Assembly: GCA_013215505.1 (NCBI GenBank)
Contig: JABSQZ010000011.1
Coordinates: forward strand, 60,537-118,097
Direction of reading: 5' to 3'
From: Oceanospirillaceae bacterium
GTDB taxonomy: Bacteria > Pseudomonadota > Gammaproteobacteria > Pseudomonadales > Balneatricaceae
DNA length: 57,561 bases
Shown here: one piece after another, positions 36,871 to 45,161 of the stretch
Layout: every line of letters starts with the position of its first letter
Position numbering within the stretch: the first letter of the stretch is position 1
Notes under the pieces: generated by a model
Database searches by the model: none
The model's input: only the letters and a program-made list of their open reading frames with translations
What the model was told of the DNA's origin: nothing
Made by a program: the position numbers and the translations under genes

Positions 36871-38025
36871 ATGAAAAAATTATTGAAAAAACACTGGGTG
36901 ATAATGGCTATTTTCTCCGCAGTGGTATTATCCATGCCGATCTGGATGTCTCCGTTTGGCGCCGCTTATCCCGACATCTTGCAGAAGTTTGTCATCTTTG
37001 GGGTCTTCGCCATTGGCTATAATATTTTATTTGGCCTGACAGGTTACCTGTCCTTTGGCCACGCAGCTTTCCTTGGAGTCGGTTCATATACCGCGGTCTG
37101 GTCATTCAAACTGCTGTCGATGAACATTATTCCAGCGATCCTGTTGAGTGTTATGATGTCAGGGATATTTGCCGTCGCCATGGGCTATATCGCCCTGCGC
37201 AGATCTGGCATTTACTTCTCCATTTTGACTTTGGCCTTCGCGCAGATGTGCTATAACTTGGCTTACTCTGTGCTCACGCCTATCACTAACGGTGAAACTG
37301 GCCTGCAGTTGGCTAAAAGTGATCCGCGGGTTCTGGACAGGTTATTTACTGAGGCCGGTGAAGGACTACCTTCTACGTCACTCTTTGGTATAGAGACCAG
37401 TGGTTATTCCGGGTTTTATATCTCCGCTGTGATCATGATTATTGTCTTCTATATTTCACTGAAAATATTTAACTCATCCTTTGGCTTAAAACTCAAGGCG
37501 ATCAAATCCAACCAAAATCGAATGCGCTACTTAGGCTTTAACACTAAGCCCTACTTACTGACCGCCTTTGTTATCTCGGGAATGTACGCTGGCCTGGCCG
37601 GTGGCCTGTTAGCGGCAACTGACCCGTTAGCCGGAGCAGAAAGAATGCAGTGGACCGCATCCGGTGAGGTCATACTAATGACCATACTCGGTGGAGTTGG
37701 GACTTTATTTGGCCCGTTACTCGGCGTCATTATCATTAAGTATTTCGAAAATATCTTCTCCGCGGTTAACCAGGTAGATCTGCACAGTTTTTATGCATTC
37801 TTCCCACAATGGTTAGAAGATATCATGGTCGGAATCTCTTCGCTTTTCGTCGGCGAGGGATGGCACTTGACCTTGGGCCTACTGTTTATGTTTGTGGTCG
37901 CGTTCCTGCCACGAGGGGTCTTGCAAGGGGTGGAAATCGGCTATCAAAAAATCAGCAGCTACTTTAGAAAAAGTCCAAAAAAATCAACAAAAGAAGTAGA
38001 TACGGGAGCAAATCATGGCGAGTAA
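36871..38025 (+). CDS. LivM-type ABC permease
   Basis: 384 residues from ATG 36871, chosen because MKKLLKKHW precedes the first helix; a GTG at 36844 inside the previous gene would add nine residues and lies near no better ribosome-binding site. Motifs: [58 protein letters not shown] and [15 protein letters not shown]. Second permease; its end overlaps the ATPase gene by eleven bases. Confidence 0.92.
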   Translation: MKKLLKKHWVIMAIFSAVVLSMPIWMSPFGAAYPDILQKFVIFGVFAIGYNILFGLTGYLSFGHAAFLGVGSYTAVWSFKLLSMNIIPAILLSVMMSGIFAVAMGYIALRRSGIYFSILTLAFAQMCYNLAYSVLTPITNGETGLQLAKSDPRVLDRLFTEAGEGLPSTSLFGIETSGYSGFYISAVIMIIVFYISLKIFNSSFGLKLKAIKSNQNRMRYLGFNTKPYLLTAFVISGMYAGLAGGLLAATDPLAGAERMQWTASGEVILMTILGGVGTLFGPLLGVIIIKYFENIFSAVNQVDLHSFYAFFPQWLEDIMVGISSLFVGEGWHLTLGLLFMFVVAFLPRGVLQGVEIGYQKISSYFRKSPKKSTKEVDTGANHGE

Positions 38026-38779
38026 GGCCGTATTACAAGTCACAAATGTGCTAAAAACTTTTGGCGGTTTGAAGGCATTAAATAATCTAAATTTGACCAT
38101 TGAAGAGGGGACGGTGCACGCAATTATTGGTCCCAACGGAGCAGGTAAATCCACCTTGCTGAATGTCTGTATCGGGCAGTTAACCCCCGACACTGGCAGC
38201 GTCGAATTTGACGGTCAAAATATTACCGGTAAGGCCCCGCATGAAATTAGTCAGTTGGGCATCTCCAGGGTTTTTCAAACCCCGCAGATTTTTGAAGATC
38301 TGAATATTTTGCAAAATGTTATGATCCCCGCCCTCGCCCACGCCGACGGACAGTTTTCCTTTAATCCGATTCAAGATCTCAATCAGCGAAAGGATGTCGA
38401 AGAGGAGGCCCTGCGGATTATCGAAGAGATGAATTTGACCAGCCAGATCTATGATCGTGCCGGAGCAATGTCTCGCGGTAATAAAAGACGGCTGGAACTA
38501 GCCATGTGCCTGGTGCAAAAGCCGAGACTACTATTGCTGGATGAACCCACCGCAGGCATGGCCAGGGCCGATACTAATCAGACGATTGAAATTCTGAAAA
38601 AAATAAAAGCCACAGGCATGACTAAAGTGATCATTGAACACGATATGAATGTAGTATTTTCACTTGCTGACCGTGTCTCGGTGCTGGCACAAGGCACCAT
38701 AATAGCCGAGGGCACTCCCCAGGAAATGAGAGAGAGCGAACTGGTTCAAGAAGCTTATCTGGGAGGAGTCAAAATATGA
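38015..38779 (+). CDS. LivG-type ABC transporter ATPase
   Basis: 254 residues. Walker [11 protein letters not shown]-loop in [10 protein letters not shown], signature loop [12 protein letters not shown], Walker [11 protein letters not shown], then [11 protein letters not shown]. The C-terminal tail LVQEAYLGG is the LivG hallmark. The signature reads SRGNK instead of LSGGQ; I believe this variant is normal for a LivG subgroup. GGGAG lies just before the ATG. Hydrolyses ATP on the cytoplasmic side for the importer. Confidence 0.93.
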   Translation: MASKAVLQVTNVLKTFGGLKALNNLNLTIEEGTVHAIIGPNGAGKSTLLNVCIGQLTPDTGSVEFDGQNITGKAPHEISQLGISRVFQTPQIFEDLNILQNVMIPALAHADGQFSFNPIQDLNQRKDVEEEALRIIEEMNLTSQIYDRAGAMSRGNKRRLELAMCLVQKPRLLLLDEPTAGMARADTNQTIEILKKIKATGMTKVIIEHDMNVVFSLADRVSVLAQGTIIAEGTPQEMRESELVQEAYLGGVKI

Positions 38780-39537
38780 GCAAAAGTCACATCGCCCCGG
38801 TCAAACAACCTGTCACTGGTAAAGGGGGCTCACCTGCCTTCTTCTCCGTGTGGGAGATGAATAGTTATTACGGCGAAAGCTATGTGGTCCAAGGCGTCAG
38901 TTTTGAAGTTAGAGAGGGAGAAATACTGGCGTTACTCGGTAGAAATGGGGCCGGAAAAACTTCGATTCTTCGCTCTATCGCCAGACTTTCTAGTCCGCTA
39001 GTTAGCCATGGAGAAATCTGGTTAGACCACCAGCCACTGCACAAAATGAAATCCTTTGAGGCCGCTCAGCAGGGTGTGGCACTGGTGCCTGAAGATCGAT
39101 GGATTATTCCAGGACTGACGGTAGAGGAAAATATTTTGCTGGCGCAAATAGAAGAGCCTATCGGCTGGTCACTGGAGCGCATCTATAAACATTTCCCACG
39201 CCTGGGAGAGAGACGGTTGCAAGATGGAGGCACCTTATCTGGCGGCGAGCAACAAATGTTAGCCGTCGCCCGCGCCCTGGCCCGCGACATTAAATTACTG
39301 TTGTTGGATGAGCCCTACGAGGGGCTGGCACCAGTGATTGTCAAAGAAATTGAAAATATCCTCAACGAAATAAAAGGACTGGGTATAACCACTATTATCG
39401 TCGAACAGAATGCAGTAGCAGCACTGAGATTGGCTGACCGGGCTATCATTATCGACACAGGAGAAATTGTGTTTGATGGTTTGGCCCAAGAAGTATTGGA
39501 TGACAAAGATCTGATGCACAAGTATTTAGCTATTTAA
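38776..39537 (+). CDS. LivF-type ABC transporter ATPase
   Basis: 253 residues; start overlaps the previous stop (ATGA). Walker A GRNGAGKTS, VALVPEDRWIIPGLTVEENI, classical signature TLSGGEQQMLAVARAL, Walker B LLLLDEPYEGL and IIVEQNAVAALRLADRAI typify LivF. An N-terminal extension of about 25 residues before the ATPase fold is slightly long. Last gene of the importer operon, closed by a strong terminator 44 bp after the stop. Confidence 0.93.
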   Translation: MSKSHIAPVKQPVTGKGGSPAFFSVWEMNSYYGESYVVQGVSFEVREGEILALLGRNGAGKTSILRSIARLSSPLVSHGEIWLDHQPLHKMKSFEAAQQGVALVPEDRWIIPGLTVEENILLAQIEEPIGWSLERIYKHFPRLGERRLQDGGTLSGGEQQMLAVARALARDIKLLLLDEPYEGLAPVIVKEIENILNEIKGLGITTIIVEQNAVAALRLADRAIIIDTGEIVFDGLAQEVLDDKDLMHKYLAI

Positions 39538-39580
39538 CGCTTGCGTTATAACCGCCATCCATAGCGGTTCTTAACATGCC

Positions 39581-39617
39581 AAAAACACCCAGCCAGTAAA
39601 ACTTGCTGGGTGTTTTT
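39581..39617. terminator. bidirectional terminator after the ABC operon
   Basis: AAAAACACCCAGC and GCTGGGTGTTTTT are perfect 13-base arms around an 11-base loop, flanked by A-tract and T-tract, so the hairpin can stop transcription from both the ABC operon (plus) and the chemoreceptor pseudogene (minus). Confidence 0.95.
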
Positions 39618-39655
39618 ACAAACAGCGCATTTATTGGCTGCCTGACCTCTATAGC

Positions 39656-40735
39656 TTAATGTTTTCCCTCTGTTCTCAGCTGGGTGGCTTGTTGTGTCAC
39701 ATCAACACTGGCTTTAGAAACTTCACTTGCACCAATACTGTTTTTGCTACCAATTCAGAAATATTCATAATATTGCGAATAATATCTGCAGAGGCGGATT
39801 TTTGATCTTGGGCCCATTCAGCGATTTTCGAGTTCACTTCCATGGTTAAACTACTCGATTTGTTGATTCTCTGTATAGCTATGCCGCCTGCTTCGCCTGC
39901 TCAACACTCGATTCAGCTTTACTAGTCCCCCGTGCAATGTCTTCTACAACCTTAGCCGTACCTAATTGAAATTGTTCGATTATTTTTTGTATTTCTTGAG
40001 TAGATCGCTGTGTATTAACAGCCAGCGCTCTAACTTCAACTGCCACTATGGCAAATCCACGCCCCTGCTCCCCCGCCCTAGCAGCCTCAATGGCTGCATT
40101 TAAAGCCAACAGATTAGTTTGCTCTGCGATTGCTCTGATAGCGGAGACAACATTGCCAATTGTGTCGCTGGGCACAGCTAATTGCTTGATAACTTCTCCT
40201 GCAGAATTCACCTCATCAGAGAGTACATTAATGGCTTTAATGCTATCTTGTACAACCTCTAGGCTACTGTTTACATCTTCATTAACCTGCTTAGCTGCTT
40301 GCGCTGCTGTATTAGAATCTTCTGTTATATCTATCACTGAAGAAGACAGCCTGTCTGCAGCATTTTTGCACTCTAGCATGAAATTTTTCTGCAACTCGGT
40401 ATTGGTTAGTGTCTGCTCTGAAATCACTGATGTCTCTGCCGATGTATTGGAGAGGATAATTGCACTCTCTTGTACTATACCTAACGCACTGGCAATATTA
40501 TTTTTCATCTTAGACAGTGCGCTTTGCATCTTGCCTTTTTCATCTGTATCACCCGCTTCCACTGCAATGGAAAAGTCACCTTGAGACATTTTTGTCGCAA
40601 GATTTTCGGTATTAAGAATTGGTTTTATAGAAGAGTCTATACGTCTGTCGAACTTTGTTTAGAATTCTAATAGCTGTGCAGCGCCTGCTAAAGCCATGCA
40701 AATAGTAATTATTCTTATCTCTGATATTCAGCCGC
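39656..40735 (-). pseudogene. decayed methyl-accepting chemotaxis protein
   Basis: The signalling tip is clear: [20 protein letters not shown] then [20 protein letters not shown], where the nearly invariant Asp of VADEVR is Val. The frame stops at TAG near 39880, but the next frame continues QRINKSSSLTMEVNSKIAEW; another one-base loss in an A-run near 39741-39745 is needed to reach the final ASEVSKASVDVTQQATQLR. Upstream, a HAMP-like stretch ([20 protein letters not shown]) and a helix (IRIITICMALAGAAQLLEF) are split by a stop, and the periplasmic sensor is missing. A dead receptor lying next to the ABC importer on the opposite strand. Confidence 0.88.
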
Positions 40736-41048
40736 TGATGATGGGTACTATCACATTATAGTTAAAGACTTTTATGGCCAGTTTATCGTTATCAGAAATA
40801 ACAATACGACAGTAATGATTCATATTGAAACGCAATTTGAGAATACTTATTTACTTGTCATTTCTACTATGTTGTCATACATCTCAAGGTAATAAACAAC
40901 CCCCTATAAACAGTTGAAAAAACTGTATTGAGACAATATCGAGTAGCCTCCAGCTACCGATTTCTCAGGTAAAATATATTTACTCTATCTGCTACACGAC
41001 AGCTTTCATCGTGCAGCGAGAAGCCAAGTGGGAGCATGGAGAAACATA
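40736..41048. other. intergenic region, no gene seen
   Basis: About 310 bp, AT-rich, between the dead receptor and the secreted peptide gene; contains the promoter of the latter by inference only. Confidence 0.4.
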
Positions 41049-41276
41049 ATGAAAAAGTTTTTCGCAATTGTTTCAGCTGCTGTACTTGCCATTGGTTTGA
41101 GTGCAGGTGCTATGGCCGGCAACCCAAATGGGGATAGCGCTGGTAATGGTCACGACAACAATCCTTCTAATACAAATGCTCACGGAGGAAATGATAACGG
41201 TAATAACGGTAATAACGGCGGTAACGGCCATCACAGAGGTGGTGGTAACAGTGGCAACGGCAAAGGTAATCAGTAA
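41049..41276 (+). CDS. secreted Gly/Asn/His-rich peptide
   Basis: 75 residues from ATG 41049, preceded by TGGAGA six bases upstream; an in-frame ATG 21 bases earlier is less likely. Signal peptide MKKFFAIVSAAVLAIGLSAGAMA, then about 52 residues of low complexity: NPNGDSAGNGHDNNPSNTNA, then GGNDNGNNGNNGGNGHHRGG. No family is recognised. Such flexible His/Asn/Gly tails can bind metal or be cell-wall-associated, but function is unknown. It stands alone between gene-free flanks. Confidence 0.7.
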   Translation: MKKFFAIVSAAVLAIGLSAGAMAGNPNGDSAGNGHDNNPSNTNAHGGNDNGNNGNNGGNGHHRGGGNSGNGKGNQ

Positions 41277-41779
41277 CCTTAGTTAATGAATAGTCCACAA
41301 GGATGACCAGAGTGAAGCCTATTAATGAATAGGTATAAGAGTAACGACTCACATCTTAACAAAAGCCACTATTGTCAGCCTATCGGCCTCCGAGCGTCAA
41401 TATTTGTTGTTCGGGGCCGACTTCGTCCGATCGAAATATCAAGCACTACAAAGCTATACTTTTAATCTTACCAATCAATTATTTTTCAGAAGGCCAGGCC
41501 TCCACCGATTAAATTGTTCTAGCACGACCCTGTAACGGGCTCTGCGTAACCGTACATTGCCTAAAAAATTCTTTGAACGACCTTCAATTTCACTCCTAGA
41601 TTAACACAAAGCTCTCTGTTCCTTAAAATCAATATACTCAACTTTATTGATACTTATAAATGGCCAAGCAGTCCATTTTCCCGGCAGACTGATCAACCCT
41701 ATATTAGAATTAAACAGCGTCACCCAGACATATCATCTGGACGCTAGCCCTAGAATTGATTAGGATATTGGCTCTTTTG
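41277..41779. other. 500-bp intergenic region upstream of hpt
   Basis: No gene. A loose inverted repeat (TCGGCCTCCGA with TCGGGGCCGA, about 41384-41422) may be the terminator of the peptide gene. The hpt promoter is presumed near 41640-41750. Confidence 0.4.
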
Positions 41780-42340
41780 ATGAATACAAAAAGTGAGCTA
41801 CCCGTGATAAAACACACCATTGAAGTAATGATCTCCGAAGAGCAAATCAAACAAAAAGTTGAAGAGCTTGCGCGGAAAATTCAAACCCATTATCAAGATT
41901 CCGAAAATTTATTAATGGTGGCGCTGCTGCGTGGCTCTGCGATATTTATGTCCGATTTGTGCCGAGCGGTTGATCTGCCGATGTCCATCGATTTCATGAC
42001 CGCCTCTAGTTATGGTAATAGCACTGAAAGTAGCCGCGACGTAAAAATTGTCCAAGATTTGACGGAGAGTATTGAAGGGCGGGATGTGATTATCGTGGAA
42101 GATATCATTGATACCGGTAATACCTTGTCAAAAGTGGTCGATATGTTAAAGCTGCGTAATCCTAAATCACTGACCCTTTGCACATTGCTAGATAAACCTA
42201 GCCGTCGTGAGGTTGCAGTCGATGTGGATTGGGTGGGTTTTAGTATACCTGACGAATTTGTAGTAGGTTACGGTATAGATTACGCGCAAAAATACCGCAA
42301 CCTTCCCTATATAGCTATAGTTAAGCCTATAACTGACTGA
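41780..42340 (+). CDS. hpt: hypoxanthine phosphoribosyltransferase
   Basis: Converts hypoxanthine (and guanine weakly) with PRPP to IMP in purine salvage. 186 residues from ATG 41780; GTG 41804 would align with the E. coli start and TTG 41756 is also open, none with a strong ribosome-binding site. Key motifs: [26 protein letters not shown], the PRPP loop [24 protein letters not shown] and [19 protein letters not shown]. Similarity to enterobacterial Hpt runs over nearly the whole length. Monocistronic. A heptamer-headed repeat begins three bases after its stop. Confidence 0.95.
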   Translation: MNTKSELPVIKHTIEVMISEEQIKQKVEELARKIQTHYQDSENLLMVALLRGSAIFMSDLCRAVDLPMSIDFMTASSYGNSTESSRDVKIVQDLTESIEGRDVIIVEDIIDTGNTLSKVVDMLKLRNPKSLTLCTLLDKPSRREVAVDVDWVGFSIPDEFVVGYGIDYAQKYRNLPYIAIVKPITD

Positions 42341-42343
42341 CAG

Positions 42344-42452
42344 TTGGAAGTTGGAAGTTGGAAGTTGGAAGTTGGAAGTTTCATTCAAAACTCAAAAATA
42401 TACAGATAGCAATGCTAAATGGATATCTTGGTATAATTGAGTTCACCTGTAA
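42344..42452 (+). repeat. dispersed repeat, copy 1: five TTGGAAG heptamers plus ~75-bp body
   Basis: Five perfect TTGGAAG heptamers (42344-42378), then a body containing ACTCAAAAATA, CTAAATGGATATCTTGG and GAGTTCACCTG. The same arrangement with about 75-80 percent similarity by eye follows the GGDEF/EAL gene at 47340. Both copies start immediately after a stop codon. Confidence 0.85.
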
Positions 42453-42713
42453 GCCGTTTATCTTGGGTCAGAGTCTAGTAGACAGTCACCTGGTAATCTG
42501 CGACAGGCTCCTCAAGCGATCGATCCTATTCCACAACAGGCCGTGACAAGTGATTCCTATCTAAAACCTTGCAATGAGTGGGGGTTTACCTCGCCACAAC
42601 ATGTTGTGTGTGCGCAGTGCTCTTTCACCCTTACCAGTATCTTTACCCATTATAATGTCCAAGTTTATTGAGCCGTTACAGTTATCATGACCAATAGGGC
42701 CGGGTCTAGCTCA

Positions 42714-42843
42714 CTGCAGCAAGATCATTGCAAAAGCAGCTGCCGGACGAGGCCATCGAAGCTGACTCTATTGGGCTCACCGGCAAGCAGGCAATTCTGG
42801 CGAAGTTGGATGCTGCAAGTTATCAGCTTCCCGAGCTGTGTTA
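42714..42843 (+). pseudogene. possible C-terminal gene remnant
   Basis: One plus-strand frame reads LTAARSLQKQLPDEAIEADS and then IGLTGKQAILAKLDAASYQL before a stop. Composition and helix-like periodicity look like real protein, but it is preceded by a stop codon and has no start or ribosome-binding site. Family not recognised. It could be chance. Confidence 0.25.
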
Positions 42844-42891
42844 ATATAGCCGCTAAATTTTCGAGTCAAGTAGCGTACCTAGGATAGCTCC

Positions 42892-43593
42892 ATGAAACAA
42901 TTGTCCGTCCATACTCTTAGCCCAGAGAAAATTGCGCTAAAACTAGTCATCGTATTGGCGATATTAATTGTTGTGCATGTACTTGCCATGCAGGCGAACT
43001 TCAATGATGCGCTCGGCTTAAAGGAGAGATTCGGATTTCATTACTGGCAGCTTGCGTTCTTCGATCTCGATGAAGAAGAGAGCTTTGGTACCTGGTTCAA
43101 CGCTGCGCTATTAATGATGGCAGCGATACTGCTTATACACCGAGCAGGAGTGTTGCGGGCCCAGAAAGAAGCTTGGAGCCGATGGTGGTTGATACTGGGA
43201 ATCGGTTTCTGCTTTTTATCCATTGATGAGATAGTAGGTATGCATGAATGGTTGAATAGCATGCTGGGAGATACCCCTTGGACGGTAATTGCCGCTCCCA
43301 TCCTGGCCCTGGTTGGCTTAAGCTATTTGCCATTTCTTTGGGCTCATCGATGGCGCACTGGTCTGTTATTTCTTCTAGCAGGTGCCCTCTATGGCGGTGG
43401 CGCGGTGGGCGTTGAACACTTCACCGACAGTGAAGTTAACTCTCTCCACTACAACATGTGGACCGCCCTCGAAGAGGGAATGGAGATGTTGGGAGTCATA
43501 GTATTTATCTACGCCGTACTCGATCATGTACGGGGGACTCCAGAGCATGTGGTCTGCGTTGAGGTAAGGATAGCCTCCAGGCAAGCATTATAA
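42892..43593 (+). CDS. polytopic membrane protein with conserved-looking acidic/His motifs
   Basis: 233 residues, about six membrane helices (for example LVIVLAILIVVHVLAM, WWLILGIGFCFLSIDEIVG, VIAAPILALVGLSYL). In-membrane or membrane-edge motifs FLSIDEIVGMHEWLN, GVEHF and ALEEGMEMLG place several Glu, Asp and His where they could bind metal or move protons. I do not recognise the family by name. Stands alone; weak ribosome-binding site before ATG 42892. Confidence 0.75.
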   Translation: MKQLSVHTLSPEKIALKLVIVLAILIVVHVLAMQANFNDALGLKERFGFHYWQLAFFDLDEEESFGTWFNAALLMMAAILLIHRAGVLRAQKEAWSRWWLILGIGFCFLSIDEIVGMHEWLNSMLGDTPWTVIAAPILALVGLSYLPFLWAHRWRTGLLFLLAGALYGGGAVGVEHFTDSEVNSLHYNMWTALEEGMEMLGVIVFIYAVLDHVRGTPEHVVCVEVRIASRQAL

Positions 43594-44157
43594 TCGAAAG
43601 ACAAGCCAGGGACTCCCACCTGGTCAATCTCTTCGCTGCAACGATCTTGCTCATTGCCCTCCTGTTTGGGTGATCAGGTAAAACTGTACATCCTACTAGA
43701 AGATGGGTATTGGGAGAGGGTTTTAGAGAGACAGGTTGCTATTAGGGAAAATCGTGATGACGCATATGATGCGACTTGCTGATCGATAAACACCTAAAAG
43801 CCCCCTTATTAACACTTCAAAGATTAAAACCCGTTTACCGACCAACATTCAACGTTGGATGCAATAAAATACAATTCTCAAGGGCATCGGGAAATTTTTT
43901 AGGTGATCAATGGTGTAACGAAAGCCTTTTTCCTAATTGTAGTTTTTTTAATTTTCCCAAATATTTGAGAAGTAAACTCTAATCAATAGCATAGCTCGTC
44001 TGCTGCCGATTATTGTGTTTTTCCCTCTGGCGCCGATCTGTGGGCAGCTTTCTTCTGTGTTATCATGCTCTCAACTAAAGGCTCTCAGGGAAGATGCGAA
44101 CATAACTGTCAATAGCAGCGGCTATCGGAGCAGCGAGTTCATGTCAAGGAGATTTCA
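43594..44157. other. 560-bp region upstream of the CheY-CheC-GGDEF/EAL genes
   Basis: No gene found; a 68-codon plus-strand frame (43776-43982) has no features. Presumed to carry the promoter of the three-gene signalling unit. Confidence 0.4.
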
Positions 44158-44526
44158 GTGAAAAGAGAAACGATATTAATAGTCGATGACAGTCGACTCT
44201 CGCGTATGGTGTTACGAAAATTTGTCACTCAATTACAACCTGACTGGCAAATTATAGAGGCCTGTGACGGCTCCGATGCTCTGGGCAAGTGCGAGGTGAC
44301 TCATATTGACTGGATGTCAATTGACTACAATATGCCGGGAATGGACGGCCTGACACTCGCCAGCAAACTTAAGATCCGCAACCCCGATGCACAGATGGCA
44401 CTGGTCACTGCTAACGTTCAAGATAGTATACGTGAGCAGGCGGAAGGTATGGGCATATCTTTCATTCAAAAACCTATCACCCTAGAGAAAATTCAGAGTT
44501 TTGTGAAAAGTGTTATCGAGGGCTAA
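44158..44526 (+). CDS. CheY-like single-domain response regulator (GTG start)
   Basis: 122 residues; AAGGAG six bases before GTG 44158. Receiver fold with acidic pair VDDSR, phospho-acceptor Asp56 in SIDYNMPGMDG, Thr in LVTANV and Lys105 in FIQKP. No output domain, so it must work by protein contact. It is followed four bases later by a CheC-type phosphatase and then a GGDEF/EAL protein, suggesting a small phosphorelay that adjusts c-di-GMP rather than, or as well as, flagellar switching. Confidence 0.92.
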   Translation: MKRETILIVDDSRLSRMVLRKFVTQLQPDWQIIEACDGSDALGKCEVTHIDWMSIDYNMPGMDGLTLASKLKIRNPDAQMALVTANVQDSIREQAEGMGISFIQKPITLEKIQSFVKSVIEG

Positions 44527-44530
44527 TATC

Positions 44531-45154
44531 ATGATAGTGCTAACGGACTTTCAACAAGATGTTATTTCTGAACTATTCAATATTGGCATGGGCAGCGCCG
44601 CGGCATCACTGAGCCAGATGGTCGGAGAAACCGTGACTTTATCTGTGCCCAGTGTCGAATATATCGCCCAGGAAAAGGCAGTTGAGCGCATCCAAAATAT
44701 CGTTGGAAGCCAACATGTTACCGGGGTAAAAGAATCCTTTAAAGGCTCTTTCTGGGGCGATGCACTGTTGATATTTCCCGAGTCCAGAAGCCGGGAACTG
44801 GTTCGTGCACTACTAAAAGACGAAGAGTTGCCACTGGAAACCATTACTGAGATGGAGCAGGAGGCGCTAACGGAAGTAGGTAATATCATTCTCAATGCCT
44901 GTTTAGGCAGCCTAGCCAACATCTTAAAACAAAATCTTATCTATGGCCTACCGGAATATACTCAAGGCGACTGTAGCGAGCTGCTGGGCTCAAAGAATAC
45001 TGAACAGCAAGAAAACGATGGACTACTACTCTTACACATGGATTTTATTCTGCAGCAGACCAACCTTAACGGGTACCTCACCCTACTGATGAACGTTGAT
45101 TCGGTTAATGCCCTCTCTGAACAAATAGACTTATATTTGGAAGAGATTGTTTAG
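44531..45154 (+). CDS. CheC-family CheY-P phosphatase
   Basis: 207 residues from ATG 44531 (GAGGG upstream); a GTG at 44510 would overlap the previous gene. Two copies of the CheC active-site pattern D/S-x3-E-x2-N-x22-P are visible. The first is DVISELFN with Pro 22 residues later. The second is EALTEVGN, again with Pro exactly 22 residues later, but with Glu where Asp/Ser is usual. It should dephosphorylate the adjacent CheY-like protein. Its stop is followed by the GGDEF/EAL start eight bases downstream. Confidence 0.88.
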   Translation: MIVLTDFQQDVISELFNIGMGSAAASLSQMVGETVTLSVPSVEYIAQEKAVERIQNIVGSQHVTGVKESFKGSFWGDALLIFPESRSRELVRALLKDEELPLETITEMEQEALTEVGNIILNACLGSLANILKQNLIYGLPEYTQGDCSELLGSKNTEQQENDGLLLLHMDFILQQTNLNGYLTLLMNVDSVNALSEQIDLYLEEIV

Positions 45155-45161
45155 GCTTCCT

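Noticed and set aside
38450-38520. Degenerate ABC signature (SRGNK) in the LivG-type ATPase as a sign of inactivation
   Set aside because: The rest of the ATPase is intact and this variant appears typical for a subgroup of LivG proteins, so it is not a defect.
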